Part shown: positions 46,274 through 58,300 of the stretch, in pieces
How the letters are laid out: every line of letters begins with the position of its first letter
Position numbering within the stretch: the stretch's first letter is position 1
Assembly (NCBI GenBank): GCA_037893225.1
Contig: JAZGUH010000358.1
Location: 248,001-312,000, forward strand
Origin: Hippasteria phrygiana
Taxonomy: Eukaryota; Echinodermata; Asteroidea; Valvatida; Goniasteridae
Length of the DNA stretch: 64,000 nt
Direction of reading: 5' to 3'
Program-made: the position numbers and the translations under genes
The notes under the pieces: generated by a model
Told to the model about the DNA's origin: nothing
The model's input: only the letters and a program-made list of their open reading frames with translations
Databases searched by the model: none

Positions 46274-48416
46274 GCCGTGTCCGCACTAGACTTATTTTTT
46301 TGGAAGGTTTTACCGAGACGATGGTAAAATGAAAAATGGTCAAATGTGACCACTGTCCGCACTTGGACTTTCGACACGGGAAAATTTTACCGAGACCGTG
46401 GTAGAAGTAACCGAGCTGTCAATATAAGGACTCATGAGGGCGCTTTGGGTGACCTTTCTACATTGACACGACTGACCCAAATCACGCGTGCCTTTTCATT
46501 TTTCCGGCTGATGTGTACACATAGGACTACATCGATTAGCACCAATCAAACTTCTGACTGTATCAATAATAATATCTGCCATGATTGCAAACAAAAAAGG
46601 AACAACCAGGGTTCGACCTTAACGCTGGTCCGCTAGACAAATTCTAGTCAAAACAGCGGCGGTCTAGTCAAAACCCTTTTCTAAGTAGTCCGGCGGTCTA
46701 GTGAAAAAAATGCCAAGACTGTATGCTGCCCCGCTAAAGTTTTACCGCCCCTCTAAAATGTTCCCCCATTCTCCACCGTCTTCACAGTTTATCTAAGTAC
46801 GAAGAAGTTTACCGCACTCTGTGAAACGAACATGAAGAGTTTGCCAGCATTAACATTCAGCAGTATTGCAGTAGCGTTTGTAGTATTCGAACAGATATCT
46901 GGACGCAACGTGCGCAACATAAAACAAGGCCTTTTCCGACGGGCGAGTGTCGGAAAAGCCAAATATGCATTCACATCATAAAACTGGACTGGTTCCAATC
47001 TCCCTGGTAATATCATTTTCACTTTGTCGCGTCGAGAACCAGTTTACCTAAATTACAATGTTCCGTAACATTTGGGACCGGGTAGTACTCAATAAATTTG
47101 TGTGAAAACATTTACAATTTAAAGGGGAAAAAGCATGTAAATACAAGTAACTGCTAATTTATTTATCATTTATTTTTGGGAAAATTAACATCGTTAAATT
47201 CGATTGAATGATTTAACGTAACGATACAACATGCATACAGCGGCATTCAACTGTTTTAGCACATGCTGTTTTAGCACATGTACGTAGCCTCTGTTAAAGC
47301 CTGAAAGGATGTATTGCAGCAATAAGCGCACGTGTATAACAATCACTGTGCAAACCTGCGTCTTGAGAAAAGGCTAGTCAAAAAGACGCGCATGCGTAGT
47401 TATAGTTTCAAAGCCGGGTTAGTGGGCGACACCGTGATTTGTAAGCAAGTGATTTCAATGTGGTATATATACGACGTTCGTGAAAAATTGAAATAAGTGA
47501 TCTCAATGTTATTGTCGGGTGCAAAGTTGTGTGAGGTTCTATGATTTGTAGAAGTATTTGCCGTACTCTAGAATTTCAGACTCATAAGAAAGTGGCCAGG
47601 AAATGCCTCTAGAATCCAAAATTTCCCGGGGACCTTAAGCGGGCCCCGGACTCCACGCCGTAAGGGCGTCGCGCTACGCGCTCGCATTGTGTCTGCCGCC
47701 CTGCTAAAATTTCAGGCCGTGGAGTTACTGGAATTTCGAGCAAAGTAAACTGGACAAATCCACACGTAATGCGGCCAAAAGGAACATATATCGCGATATT
47801 CTTCGGTATATCGAATTCCCCCATATTCCGGGTTTTTTTAAGGGGCCGATACGATTTTCGATATGAAAAAAATATCGAACAGGCTAATTACTCTCAGCTT
47901 GTAATAAATGTTTGTAAATACAGTGTACTTGGTCAGGTTACTTACAAAAAAAGTAGCCTAAAAGGTGAAAAAAAACATGCGGACCAGTGAAAATGCTGGC
48001 GGGCTAGTAAAAAGTCAACATTACTGGTCCGGCCGGCTAGTGAAAAAAAAAGTTAAGGGGAAACCCTGACAACGCACTGGAATTTGGAAACTTGCCACGT
48101 GCACCGCGGTGAAGCAATGCAAAGCGCATGCGTGGTGTCCCAGTGTAGCATGACCTTGCGCTCGGGCCGGATGTACGCTTTCCTGAGCCGCTTTTACCGA
48201 CTCGCACTGTGTCCGCACTGGACTTATCGTCTCGGGAAAAGTTACCTGGTCAGTTTTCCTGGGCAGCAGTTGCCCGGTAGAAGTAACCGCTGGACTCAGG
48301 AAAAGTAACTGAGAGGAAAACGTCCTACATGTAGGCTGTCCGCACTGGACTTAAAATGGGAAAAGTACCCATCGTCTCGGTAAGTTTTACCAAAATAAGT
48401 CCAGTGCGGACAGGGC
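46274..48416 (-). mobile_element. GTCCGCACTGG-family MITE inserted in a GAGGACAAG MITE and itself interrupted
   Basis: It runs from GCCGTGTCCGCACTAGACTT to AGTCCAGTGCGGACAGGGC, with TAA/TTAA at the junctions, which suits PIF/Harbinger-type 3-bp duplication. A 1452-bp hAT-like element sits inside. Confidence 0.82.
46617..48068. mobile_element. hAT-like non-autonomous element (1452 bp) with ACAAC duplication
   Basis: CAGGGTTCGACCTTAACGC at the left mirrors AGTTAAGGGGAAACCCTG at the right, and ACAAC stands on both sides (46612-46616, 48069-48073). The paralogue near 45275 has one ACAAC in reverse, so the empty site is visible. GGTCTAGTCAAAAC words recur near the left end. No transposase is seen. 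Confidence 0.85.
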
Positions 48417-48420
48417 TTAA

Positions 48421-48535
48421 GCACGTATTTTTACGTCCGAGGACCGATTTCAACAAAAGACCAACTTGCGAGGACAAGAAAGGTTCCTTTGTATTTTCTT
48501 TCTCCTCTTGTCCTCGAACGTATACATAAGCTGTA
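48421..48535 (-). mobile_element. GAGGACAAG-family MITE, right part
   Basis: GCACGTATTTTTACGTCCGA through CTCTTGTCCTCGAACGTA completes the element started at 46193. Confidence 0.82.
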
Positions 48536-49358
48536 CATATGCACCCAGTGTACACTTGCCATGTAAAGTCAATCAGCAGCTTGAAGTAGTCAATGAAGCA
48601 GCTTTTGTCTAAAATTACATCACTGTGCTCATAAATATAGAATGTTCTCTGCATTACAATCTAAAAGATGTCCGGGAAACATCTGAGATAGCTTGTCAGA
48701 ATGACACTTTATAAACAGGTCAAATGTATCAGTAACGTAAATGCATACACAGGTGCCCATCATGAGTTCTGGTTTAATAAAAATACTTATTTGTACTACT
48801 GCAGGCATACTCTAAATAAATCCTGTTCTTTTCCTTGTTCAAGACCAAGGTAAAATGCATTTACTTCCTTGTTGTACTAGTAACAAATTGCCATATGAAC
48901 AAACACAACGCCATAATCCCAACCTTCCTGAATTTGCAAAAATCGAACACTGCCCCTACATGTAAATGTTTCACAAAAAAATGCTAAAAAACTAAACATC
49001 TGTCAAAATCCACCAGCGCACTCTTTTCTCTGGTATCACTTATCAAATCATCCATGAAGCAAGTTTGTGGGACTTTGTCAAATCAGAATGTACTAATAAA
49101 CAGTGTTGCACATGTAGTTAACCCTTTGGTTGCAGTCGCATACCTTTTTTTTTAAATGAGATACTTATGAACATGTACGAGTACAAGGAATACCATCGTT
49201 ATAGAAAAAGGCACTTTGGTACGAGTATGAGTGTATATGTACACAAATATGACAAATACAACATTTAGGCTGTAGTCAAGTGCATTTTTTCCATGACTAC
49301 AAGCACTACATGTACATGTACATTGTAGCACAGAAAAGAAAAAATGTATTCCTGTATA
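48536..49358. other. No gene recognised
   Basis: AT-rich intergenic DNA. Confidence 0.55.
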
Positions 49359-50007
49359 AAGGCCTTTTCACACTAGAGCACCGAACCCCGGGGCGAACTC
49401 ACCCCGGGGCCGCCCCGGCGTTTTCACCCCCGGAGTTCAACCCCGCACCGTTTCATACTCGTTTCGCTCAAACCTACCACGCGTGCACGGGGTGCGCTCG
49501 CCCCGGGGTTGGGCATGAGCGTTTCACACTAGTTTGTAATTCATCGACCCCCCAGATGGCCAGTAAATTCCTAACTTTCTCCTCACTGAAAATAATTCCT
49601 GAGATTCCGGGAACACAATGACTAGCACAAAAGAGGGGGGGGGGGGGGGTCTCTCTGCCACAGATTGTGCTTCAGAATAATGGCGCTGCGCTTTCGGCAA
49701 AGCTGTATACAATTAACAATAGCGCACGCTTTGACAGGACCTTTGGAATTCTTTGGTCGGGAGCACCAGTTTCTCAACCCGGGTTGTACGAAACCCCGCA
49801 CGCGGTGCGACGTTTCACACTAACCATTTCACCCCAGGGCCACCCCCGAGAGCGATCTCGCCCCGGGTTGAAAAATCTCACCCCTGGCCTGGAGCAATCT
49901 CGGGGGTGGCCCCGGGGCAAAAACGGCTAGTGTGAAACGTTGCACATTCTCACCCCCGCGTCGCCCCAGGGCCACCACCAAGATTTTGTCTAGTGTGAAA
50001 AGGCCTT
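49359..50007. mobile_element. Inverted-repeat element with AAGGCCTTTTCACACTAG termini
   Basis: AAGGCCTTTTCACACTAGA is mirrored by TCTAGTGTGAAAAGGCCTT with TA flanks. The interior is rich in CCCCGGGG-type words. A piece of the TATACCCAG MITE (about 49570-49680) is nested inside. Confidence 0.82.
49570..49680. mobile_element. Fragment of the TATACCCAG MITE
   Basis: CCTGAGATTCCGGGAACACA and AGCACAAAAGAGGGG match 36772-36959. The left end is missing. Confidence 0.7.
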
Positions 50008-50844
50008 ATAAGTTGATTACATTAATTAAGAACACAACACATGCACCAGGACGGTACACATCCAGTAGTGGGTGATAAATCTGTGGCCAGACAGGGCCAA
50101 ACAGACTATTTACATCTGTCTATATATGCATGTTGAAACAGTTAAGAATTGGTCAAAGCCTAGACAATGGCAGATTTGAGGTTTGCTAAGGCTAAAAGGA
50201 AGGCTTGAACAATGAAGCAGAAAAGAAAAGGATACATACTCCTGAGGTCTGATTCCACTTATCTTCCTGGCGAGTGTGAAATGTTTCACTTGTTGTAAGG
50301 GGTTCTCGACCCAAATAGTCACATTCTCTTCTTCCATTGCTGGAACATGCTACGAACAGTACATTCACGTACAAAATGTATGTATGTGTAGTTGTTGTTG
50401 CAACGTGTTGCAAATTTCAATTTCATAAAAGAGCTTCATCGATGAATATGTTTCTGAACAACTTGCCTAATAAAGTATGAAACTAAATCTACCAAGAGCA
50501 GCCACGTGTAAACAGCTTTATTGAAAAGTTGATAGAGTACATGTATCTGTGACTCATTTATTTTTAAAGTAAATAGAATGCATCTTTCATACTCTCATAC
50601 TCTTTCATGTTTTACTTTCATGGATATTACCCAGAGCATGTACATGTACATGTACATGTACACTGGAATCCCTGAAATACATGTAGGTATCATTTGATAG
50701 GGAAAAACATTCAGGACTTGTCAAGAAAATGTACATTGTACTCTTCTCCTCCTCCTAGTCTTGGTTCCAAGACGTCCTTATCGTGCGGTACGATGCAGCG
50801 CGCACAGGTTCATGGATGTACAGCGCTCTCTACACACGTACACT
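50008..50844. other. Mostly intergenic; holds the candidate exon at 50240-50339
   Basis: No other feature is seen apart from a TACATGTACATG run near 50638-50660. Confidence 0.45.
50240..50339 (-). CDS. Candidate internal exon of an unrecognised gene
   Basis: On the minus strand a CATGTTCCAG acceptor and a GTATGT donor bracket 100 bases. One frame stays open as NGRRECDYLGREPL then TTSETFHTRQEDKWNQTSG; a second frame, opening with MEEENVTIWV, is open as well. Nothing identifies the family, and the polypyrimidine tract is weak. Confidence 0.25.
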
Positions 50845-51222
50845 AAGACCACATCGCTAAGGGCATCTTGGCCCCTTCGCAGGGAACTGTGCGCGACCTG
50901 TTATGCATTTATTAAACAGGCAGGTCAAAAGAACAATGGCGCTTGCGCACTAGAGGAAATCATGTTTGAGTAATTAGCTGGCTAGTCAGGTAACGTACGT
51001 TGATTTGTACGTACGTACATGCGTACATGTACATCAAGCTGTATGGTGCGGGGCAGTGAGTCAGCGATTATACAATGCATGCAATGTAGATCACGCGATT
51101 ACATGTACATGTATGCACTCTACATCACGAGCGCATGCATGCACACACAATTCTGCTCACGATTTCGCAAGAGAAACTACGAAAGGGCCAAGACGTCCTT
51201 AGCGATGTGGCCTTGGTGTGCG
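50845..51222. mobile_element. Short inverted-repeat element
   Basis: GACCACATCGCTAAGGGCAT with CTTGGCCCCTTCG at the left is mirrored by CGAAAGGGCCAAG and ACGTCCTTAGCGATGTGGCC at the right. Four-base runs of GTAC occur between. Confidence 0.7.
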
Positions 51223-51694
51223 TGTTTAAAATAGGCAATAAAATAGGCATTTTCTTCGAACATGAAATAATACAAAAAAGTTATTTCGGGGGCTGTTTTT
51301 ATCAAGTCCCGTCTTGCCCGATGGTGCTATTTGTCTATAAGTCGTCGCTAGGGGTAGCAAACAAATCTGATGTTATAAGATGGACTTCCCCTGCTAGTTA
51401 CACTTTTCTGGGGGGGGGGGGGGGGGTTGGGGAGGCAACGTACATTATATCTCTCCCAGGACATATAATTTATAGTTAAGGGTATCAATAGTTTGCATCA
51501 GGAAACAACATTTCTGAAATCTCAAACTGCATTGTACAGAAGTCCTATTACAAATCTAAACCATATCCGCATGGTGCAGGAAATGGAATATTTCCTGATG
51601 AAACCACGATGTGAGCCAGTTTGTTGTGTACACAGTGTATGCACATGGAGTTGTGCTTATCCTGACATTTTAACCTCTGCATCCTGGGGCCAAT
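51223..51694. other. No gene seen; poly-G tract near 51411
   Basis: Intergenic DNA with a 16-bp G run. Confidence 0.5.
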
Positions 51695-52195
51695 TTCATA
51701 GAGTGCACTGTAGCTTAAAAGTGCACTGTAGCTTAAAGGTACATGTAGTGTACATGATTGCTCATTGTTGCAATTTTTAGAAATGGGCGGATTTGGGGGT
51801 TATTATTTTATAGGAAATATCGTTCCACTGACCTGTTCAAAGTTTTGCGTTGTTGGATGGCGAAAAAACCGAGAGAAAAACGACACTCGTTTTCAACCAT
51901 CGGGAGATTGATAGCCTTTAATCAAGGCGCGCGTGGCTATCTGGGCGCGTGACGCGCCCCGAATGCCAGCATGTCCGGGGGCGCCACTCGTCCGGGTAGC
52001 CACGCGTGCCTTGACTAAAAGGCTACAGGGCAGTTTTCCAACGATTTCCAGCTGGAAATTGTTGGAAAACGATATAAATTTCCACTTTTCTGGACAACGA
52101 CAGCACACCTGGTGCCATCATTTCACAGGATGATTGATGAGACTACCATTAACTTACAGTCTAGTAAGGTATTTCTTAATAATTCAGTAAAAAAC
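51695..52195 (+). repeat. GGTGCCATCATTTCACAGGA repeat family, full copy with an inner hairpin
   Basis: It is closest to the copy at 61376-61860. The inner part near 51910-52025 folds back on itself (TAGCCTTTAATCAAGGCGCG against CGTGCCTTGACTAAAAGGCTA). That insert is absent from the copies at 12439 and 15607. Confidence 0.8.
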
Positions 52196-52316
52196 AATTG
52201 GAGGATTACCAATCGCTAACTACCCCAAGCCTTACAAACTCCAACAGCAGGTTTTGTCTAATTTTGATGGGTTCAGTACTGCAGGGCTTTGCACCATTAC
52301 TTTACATGGATCTATA

Positions 52317-52760
52317 TGTGACCCGCTCCAGAAAAAGGTGATATAAGTCGCGCTATGCATTTACGTGTAATGTCCCTTTCAACATTGAGAGGGTGAAATT
52401 TTTCGTAAAAATGTATTTTTTGTTTTTGTCATTAATGACACCTTAAATATCTAAAGTTTCAAGTTGGGTGCACAACAATGTTGATTTCAGTGAATAAAGT
52501 GAAAAAAATACCTTTTTAGAGTGCATTGTTCCATTGCATTGTATTAGAACTAGCTATTTCAAAGCCTGTTTTCTCTGTTGTGCAATTTGAACTCCATAGA
52601 GCTAATTAATATGCAAAAATGCGATATCTCCAGAATGGAAAGGGCTTTGGAGCTCTATCATGTACCAAATGAAAGCTTACATTGCGGGCTTTCCAAACAT
52701 ACACACAACTCATTTTTCATATTTTGCGACATAATATACCTTTTTCTAGAGCGGGTCACA
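52317..52760. mobile_element. MITE with TGTGACCCGCTC termini, TA flanks
   Basis: TGTGACCCGCTCCAGAAAAA is mirrored by TTTTTCTAGAGCGGGTCACA with TATA flanks. Confidence 0.83.
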
Positions 52761-53035
52761 TATATGATGCCCCAATTTGACTAAGTCCAAAGAATGTGCC
52801 ATAGGTTTTGTACACAGTGTTGGATTTTGACAGGTTGAGGAAGCCTCCTGGTAAAAATGCCCAGGGGGTTTATAGGGTTAAGCACAGAAACTTGCTTTCA
52901 TGTAATCACACAAAAAATTGCTTTTAAACAAATTCAGGTTACCAGCCAAAACTCCATATGATGTATACATTGTGAGTTAATAAGTTTTGACCGGTATTTA
53001 GCTGTTGCTTGCTTACATTTGTAGCTTGACAGTCA
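52761..53035. other. No gene seen
   Basis: Intergenic DNA. Confidence 0.5.
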
Positions 53036-53087
53036 CTAAGCAAAGTTTTGTGTGCTTAACTTAAGCACACAAAAAAACTTTGCTTAG
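53036..53087. repeat. Perfect-arm hairpin
   Basis: CTAAGCAAAGTTTTGTGTGC is mirrored by GCACACAAAAAAACTTTGCT around TTAACTTAA. Arms are about 21 bp with two extra A. Confidence 0.9.
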
Positions 53088-53104
53088 TTAATCAACCCTA
53101 ACCC

Positions 53105-53245
53105 ACCTCAATCCTCCAAAATCCTCCTTGCTGTTTTAGAGGATTTTGGAGGATTGATGATGAATGGTGTTTCAAGTAGAGGATTTTGAAGGATTGAGGA
53201 TGAACGGTGTTTAAAGCACATGAGGATTTTGGAGGATTGAGGATG
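53105..53245. repeat. GGATTTTGGAGGATTGA minisatellite
   Basis: Three to four irregular units of about 40 bp carry GGATTTTGGAGGATTGA, and a reverse half lies at the left. The same words recur near 56815-56890. Confidence 0.8.
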
Positions 53246-53418
53246 AATGCATTTTTTTGGGCAGGGCAAAAAAGGTCTAGGGGGTTAGGGTTAAGCCTTA
53301 ATCAAACTTTTGTGCTTAAACAGCATCCAATTTCTGCATACTTTTCTATATCAATTCTGTATTTTTTTAAATTTAAATTAAAGGATCAAAACAACAGGAT
53401 ATAGTACATGTAGGCCCC

Positions 53419-53812
53419 TTTATAACACCTCATCCACAGATTCTGTGTCTTGATTGGCCGAGAGCGAGTCACATGGCATTTTCTATTTTTGCTATCTTCC
53501 TGGGCACGGCCAAAAGTACTATACCCATAGCAACCAAAGTACTATACCATTAGCAACCAAAGCACTATAACCATGGCGCGGTATTTGTGTGCAGATGCAT
53601 GCGGGTGTGCGCGTTGCGTGTAACGCGTATTGTTCCAAAGTGCCAGCGCTACAGAGCTGGGTTTAAACATTTCGTTAAAGGGTGGTTTTGAAAAGAGCAA
53701 ATAGATTTTCCACTAATTTTGTATTGAAATAAAGTCCATTTTAATTGTATTTAGATGTAAATAATATTACAATTTTAAAATCAAGCAGAATCTGTGGGTG
53801 AGGTGTTATAAA
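53419..53812. mobile_element. MITE with TTTATAACACCTCA termini
   Basis: TTTATAACACCTCATCCACA is mirrored by TGTGGGTGAGGTGTTATAAA over about 27 bp. Confidence 0.85.
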
Positions 53813-53936
53813 ACAAATATTTACTGCATTCTATTTTCCCTCGGCTTCGCCTCGGGAAAATAGAATGCTCCATATGGATCACCTCGGGAGGCTAGTTTTA
53901 CTACACCACTTGAAGCAGTAAATATTTGTATAATAC
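53813..53936. mobile_element. Small inverted-repeat element next to the previous MITE
   Basis: ACAAATATTTACTGC is mirrored by GCAGTAAATATTTGT. Inside lies a palindrome around CCTCGGCTTCGCCTCGG with ATTCTATTTTCC arms. Confidence 0.8.
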
Positions 53937-54984
53937 GTAAGGGCTTTTTGAATACTTTTTTACCTAAAGGCTGAATTGCCACTTTTGTACCTGACAAATT
54001 CTATGTCCTTTATGACCTTCAACATGACAAGCTGAATAGGCCAACATGTTGATTTGTTTTTAACCAAACAAATAATACATGTAGGCCCTACAATATAAAC
54101 ATTAAAAAATGGTAAGAAGTTAGGCCTAAGTAATAACCTGTAAAATAAAGTTCATAGGGCCCGGCAGCTTGAAGCTTTAGTACTAGTAGGCCTATTCTTG
54201 CTGGTAAATGAAAACAGACAAACAACAACCTAATTTAAGACTTAAATTACACCAAAGTAGTAAAAAAAAACATAGGACTCACACCTGCAGCCTGCACAAA
54301 TAATAAATATATAATATAGTGCAACAAGTACAAAATGAAAAAAAAAATAATGTGGTTTATGTCACAAACAATCTGATTACCCTTACCTCATGCCGTATTA
54401 ATCTAATCCTGGCAGCCGAGGAAAGTGTGTAGTTGTAGTTTGTACAAGCGCCAGATACAGGGCCGACTATTTGATTTTCCAGTTTTGAATTTCCTTCTCT
54501 GTTCTGTCACGATCACACGGCTGATCGTGAACTTTAGACCGGACACACAGCAAGCTTGCTGCAGCAACTGTGCGACGACGCTTCGGGTGTTGGGCCTAGT
54601 TTTATGGGTGAAAATACAAAACAACTTCGATAAATTTGTTTCGGTAAAACAGCATCAAATTAGTACACTTTTCCAAGAGCTTATGCCCAAATTACAGACT
54701 AACTCTCATTGAGAGGGGGCTTTTCAAAAAAATGCATTAGAATTCCAACTTCAGACTAGACGTCGCCCACAAGTCTAGCCGTCGCCATGTTGGTCCACTT
54801 CATTTATTTCAAGGGGGGTGTGGAACTAATTTTGAAAACTCAAAAACTATAATTGATGTAACGCTAACCCAGCTATTACCTTAGTCATAAGTAACTTAAT
54901 TAATAACTTATTTTGATTATAAAATATTTCTATTACACTAATTAATATACACATACATGTATATAGACCTGTTATTCATTTTGT
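53937..54984. other. No gene recognised
   Basis: AT-rich intergenic DNA left of SRP9. Confidence 0.5.
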
Positions 54985-55231
54985 TATTGTTCAGGCAGTA
55001 CAACTGTAGATCCCAAACGCCATAGTCGACTCGTCCCGGCCACCTTTGGCAAAATGGTGCCGCTTCAGTGTTCTTGGACGTCTACGGGTTAGAATCAACA
55101 GAACGGTTCGAAAGGGCCAGACTATACCCTCACAATTACAAAGATCATCATGAATGTTGTTGGCAAATGCTGGACGTGGTTGGAAGTTCCGTCTGGCGTT
55201 ACTTCGCATTAAGAATTCTTGTATTTTCACC
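54985..55231 (+). promoter_or_regulatory. Probable SRP9 5' UTR and core promoter region
   Basis: This is unique-looking sequence directly upstream of the SRP9 start, richer in CG dinucleotides than its AT-rich left flank. No TATA box stands out. The transcription start cannot be fixed from sequence alone, so the call rests on position. Confidence 0.4.
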
Positions 55232-55303
55232 ATGACTTACATTAATTCATGGGAAGAATTCGCGAAAGCTGCAGAGAAGTTATATCTTACTGATCCTTCA
55301 AAG
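55232..55303 (+). CDS. SRP9: SRP9 coding exon 1
   Basis: This exon encodes the first 24 residues, starting [10 protein letters not shown] and ending TDPSK, which form the N-terminal helix. The donor is AAG|GTTTGT at 55304, in phase 0. Confidence 0.92.
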
Positions 55304-58300
55304 GTTTGTGCATGTACATTTAGCTGCCTCCGGCTCCCCCCGGCCCTAGACAACATGTTTAAAAACCTGAAAAATAGCTATTTTGTAGACTGTAGTAAGT
55401 TAGGTATGTGAAATGAAATTTTAAAGTTGGAGTAATGTAAGTAAAAACATCCATTGGAAAGGGCTTCCAAAATGCATCAAAATGATATATAAAGCAGAAT
55501 GAATCGGATGAATATTAACAAAGTTATTAATATTTTAGGCGATTGTGTAGTAGGGCCCTCTTTTAGCCCTAGAAGGACGCTATGATATAGCATCCTAGCG
55601 CCCAAGTATGCAAAACAGTCCTATGCTAGAAACCGAAGATCAAAAATCACACTTTACCTGCATAAATATTCTTGGCATCATTTTATTCAAACAGTTCAAC
55701 AGCCCATCTCCCTGTTCGGATAGCAATATTCCTCCAAGAATGTCAAGAACAGGAGATATTTGCGGCGCAAAATCGTCTCCACGCGACGCTGACTTCACAA
55801 ACACGAGGAGTAATACCCACATTTAGAACGTTTATCAACAGAGGGCGCAATTTCGGCCGTGCACGCCACAGACATAGGCCAAGTTCGATCAGCGACTATT
55901 TGTCAACCACTGGTCAATTTTGCCTGTTAACCTATGCAGAAAATATAACCTGGGTACCAGGCAAAATCGACCAGTGGTTGGCAAATACTCGCTGATTGAA
56001 CTTGACCATAAATAACCCATGTCTGTCGCGTGCGTGGTGCACGCGGCGACTGTAAATTGCGCCCTCTGTTGATGAACGTTCTAAATGTGGGTATTACTCC
56101 TCGTGTTTGTGAAGTCAGCGTCGCGTGGAGACGATTTTGCGCCGCAAATATCTCCTGTTCTTGACATTCTTGGAGGAATATTTCTATCCGTACAGGGAGA
56201 TGGGCTGTTGAACTGTTTGAATAAAATGATGCCAAGAATATTTATGCAGGTAAAGTGTGATTTTTGATCTTCGGTTTCTAGCATAGGACTGTTTTGCATA
56301 CTTGGGCGCTATGACGCTATGACGCTATATCATAGTGTCATTCTAGGGCTAGGCCCTCTTTTATTTTTTTAGACAGTTTTGATTTAGCTTGAAAATTCCA
56401 GCTTCAGGCTCATGACATGTTTGTGAGATTCGCCATTTAGAGCTGGAAATACTTGTATTGGGTTGCCAGTGGTCGGTTGGTTTTATGCCGATATCTTCTG
56501 TTTCCCTGAATATATCAACCAAACACTCACCCAAAATGCAGAGTAGTAATTCATGCAGCTTGTCATCCCCTCAAAATGAGAATATGCTCAAGTTAAACCC
56601 GAAAAAAGTGAATTTTTCGTGCAACTGCGGTGCATGCACAAACCAGCTGTGTACAAACATGGAGGAAGGATATCCTTCCTCCATGGTACAAAGTAATGGA
56701 GTGGATTTTTGAACATGAACGATGTTTTCCGATCGATTATCGGCCAGCGGCACTGTGCGTGCCTCGGGGCTCGATATACAACGGCTTCCCAAATCCTCTG
56801 CCAGAAGGGGGAATTTGGAGGATTGAGGTTCTTTGGAAGTTGAAGCATCGGAGGATTTTGCAGGATTGAGGGCATAAGAGGATTTTACCTCAATCCTGAA
56901 CACAAATTGATTGTTATTTTCCAAGATTTTGCTGTTCCTGACTGATTCTGGCGTGTGTGCTCTTGTAAGTTGTATTGTACTACGTTCGAGGACAAGAGGA
57001 GAAAGAAAATACAAAAGAATCTTTCTTGTCCTCGTGAGTCGGTCTTTTGTTAAAATCGGTCCTCGAACGTAAAGATACGTGCTTAGTCTATGGGATTGGT
57101 GGGTTATATTAAAGGAAGAATAGGAAACACAAAGCATTGTCCTCACGAGTATAGGAAAGTACGACTGGGTGTGTAAGTTTGTTTTTGCATTCAATAGGGG
57201 ACCTTTAACAAAAGGGGACCTTTAACAAAAGAGGACAATGGGGTCCCCGATTGAGAAAGGTCCCCGTTTGAAAATTGTGTACAAAACCAATGGGAGGCCT
57301 TTCGAAAAAGTTAGAGTACAAACAAAAGAGGGACAATAGGAGGTCCCCGATTGCACCCGTTTACACACTTGTGTGTGTGTGTTTGTGTGTGGGGGGGGGG
57401 GGGGGGGGTGGGGGGGGGCGCTATTAACCCTCACTATCTTGGTGCCAAAATGGAGCCAACTACCCTACCTATCAAAACCTATCGAGTTTCAGGTTGAAAC
57501 ACACAAGCTGTTGGAGAGAAAGAGCTTAGGTTTTTTGATAGGTTATAATAGTTATAACAGTACGAGGGTTAGTCAGAAGATGGAATGTTTGCGTCGAGGG
57601 ATGATATAAATTAGAACAGAGATGTTTTCTCTTTTGCCCTGTCCCGACGTATTATATGAAGCACTGTATACTCGGTGCTTTCCAAGATGCTTTCCATATG
57701 GTCACTCAAAGTGTTCACAAAGTGTGCCATATGTTTTAGACAGTTGTTTTCAAGGAGGGTTTGTTATTTTCCAACATACAGTGTGTATTCCTGTTCGGAC
57801 TGATTTTGGTGGGGTATTTTATCATTTACACTCTTTCCTCGTAACATACAAAGCACAAACAGAAACATAACATGTTATATTTTTTTTTTTTTTACATGTA
57901 AAGAAACACAAATCTGGAAGGGAAATGGGGGGGGGGGGGATGCATTCCAAGTGCAGACTTTATCGTATTTGTTCATGTTCATGTTCCATGGATGTCTACA
58001 AAGTACAATAAGTCCACAACACCCATAGACTGGAAAGCACTTCCCATAAGGTATACAGAAGGCTTATTTTTTTAAAGTGACTTTGTAGCAGAAAAATCCA
58101 TCAAAACTTAAACTCTCCCAAATTGCATGTGAATAACCAGGACATATGTACATGTACATTGTACCTCTCATAGTTAAATCATTACTTTTGAATAAAGAAT
58201 TGTAAGAAATCTCGAACAATCACATTTAACTAAATAAAAGCCAAACCTCTCTCTACCATTACAATATTGTCTGGTACAAATGATGGAGCCATCACAGTGT

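Noticed and set aside
54991..55233. A minus-strand gene overlapping the SRP9 start
   Set aside because: It overlaps the probable SRP9 leader, shows no recognisable domain and ends at the SRP9 ATG region by chance.
55608..56299. Two overlapping genes on opposite strands encoding the same peptides
   Set aside because: They are mirror images produced by the inverted repeat; no domain or splice context supports them.
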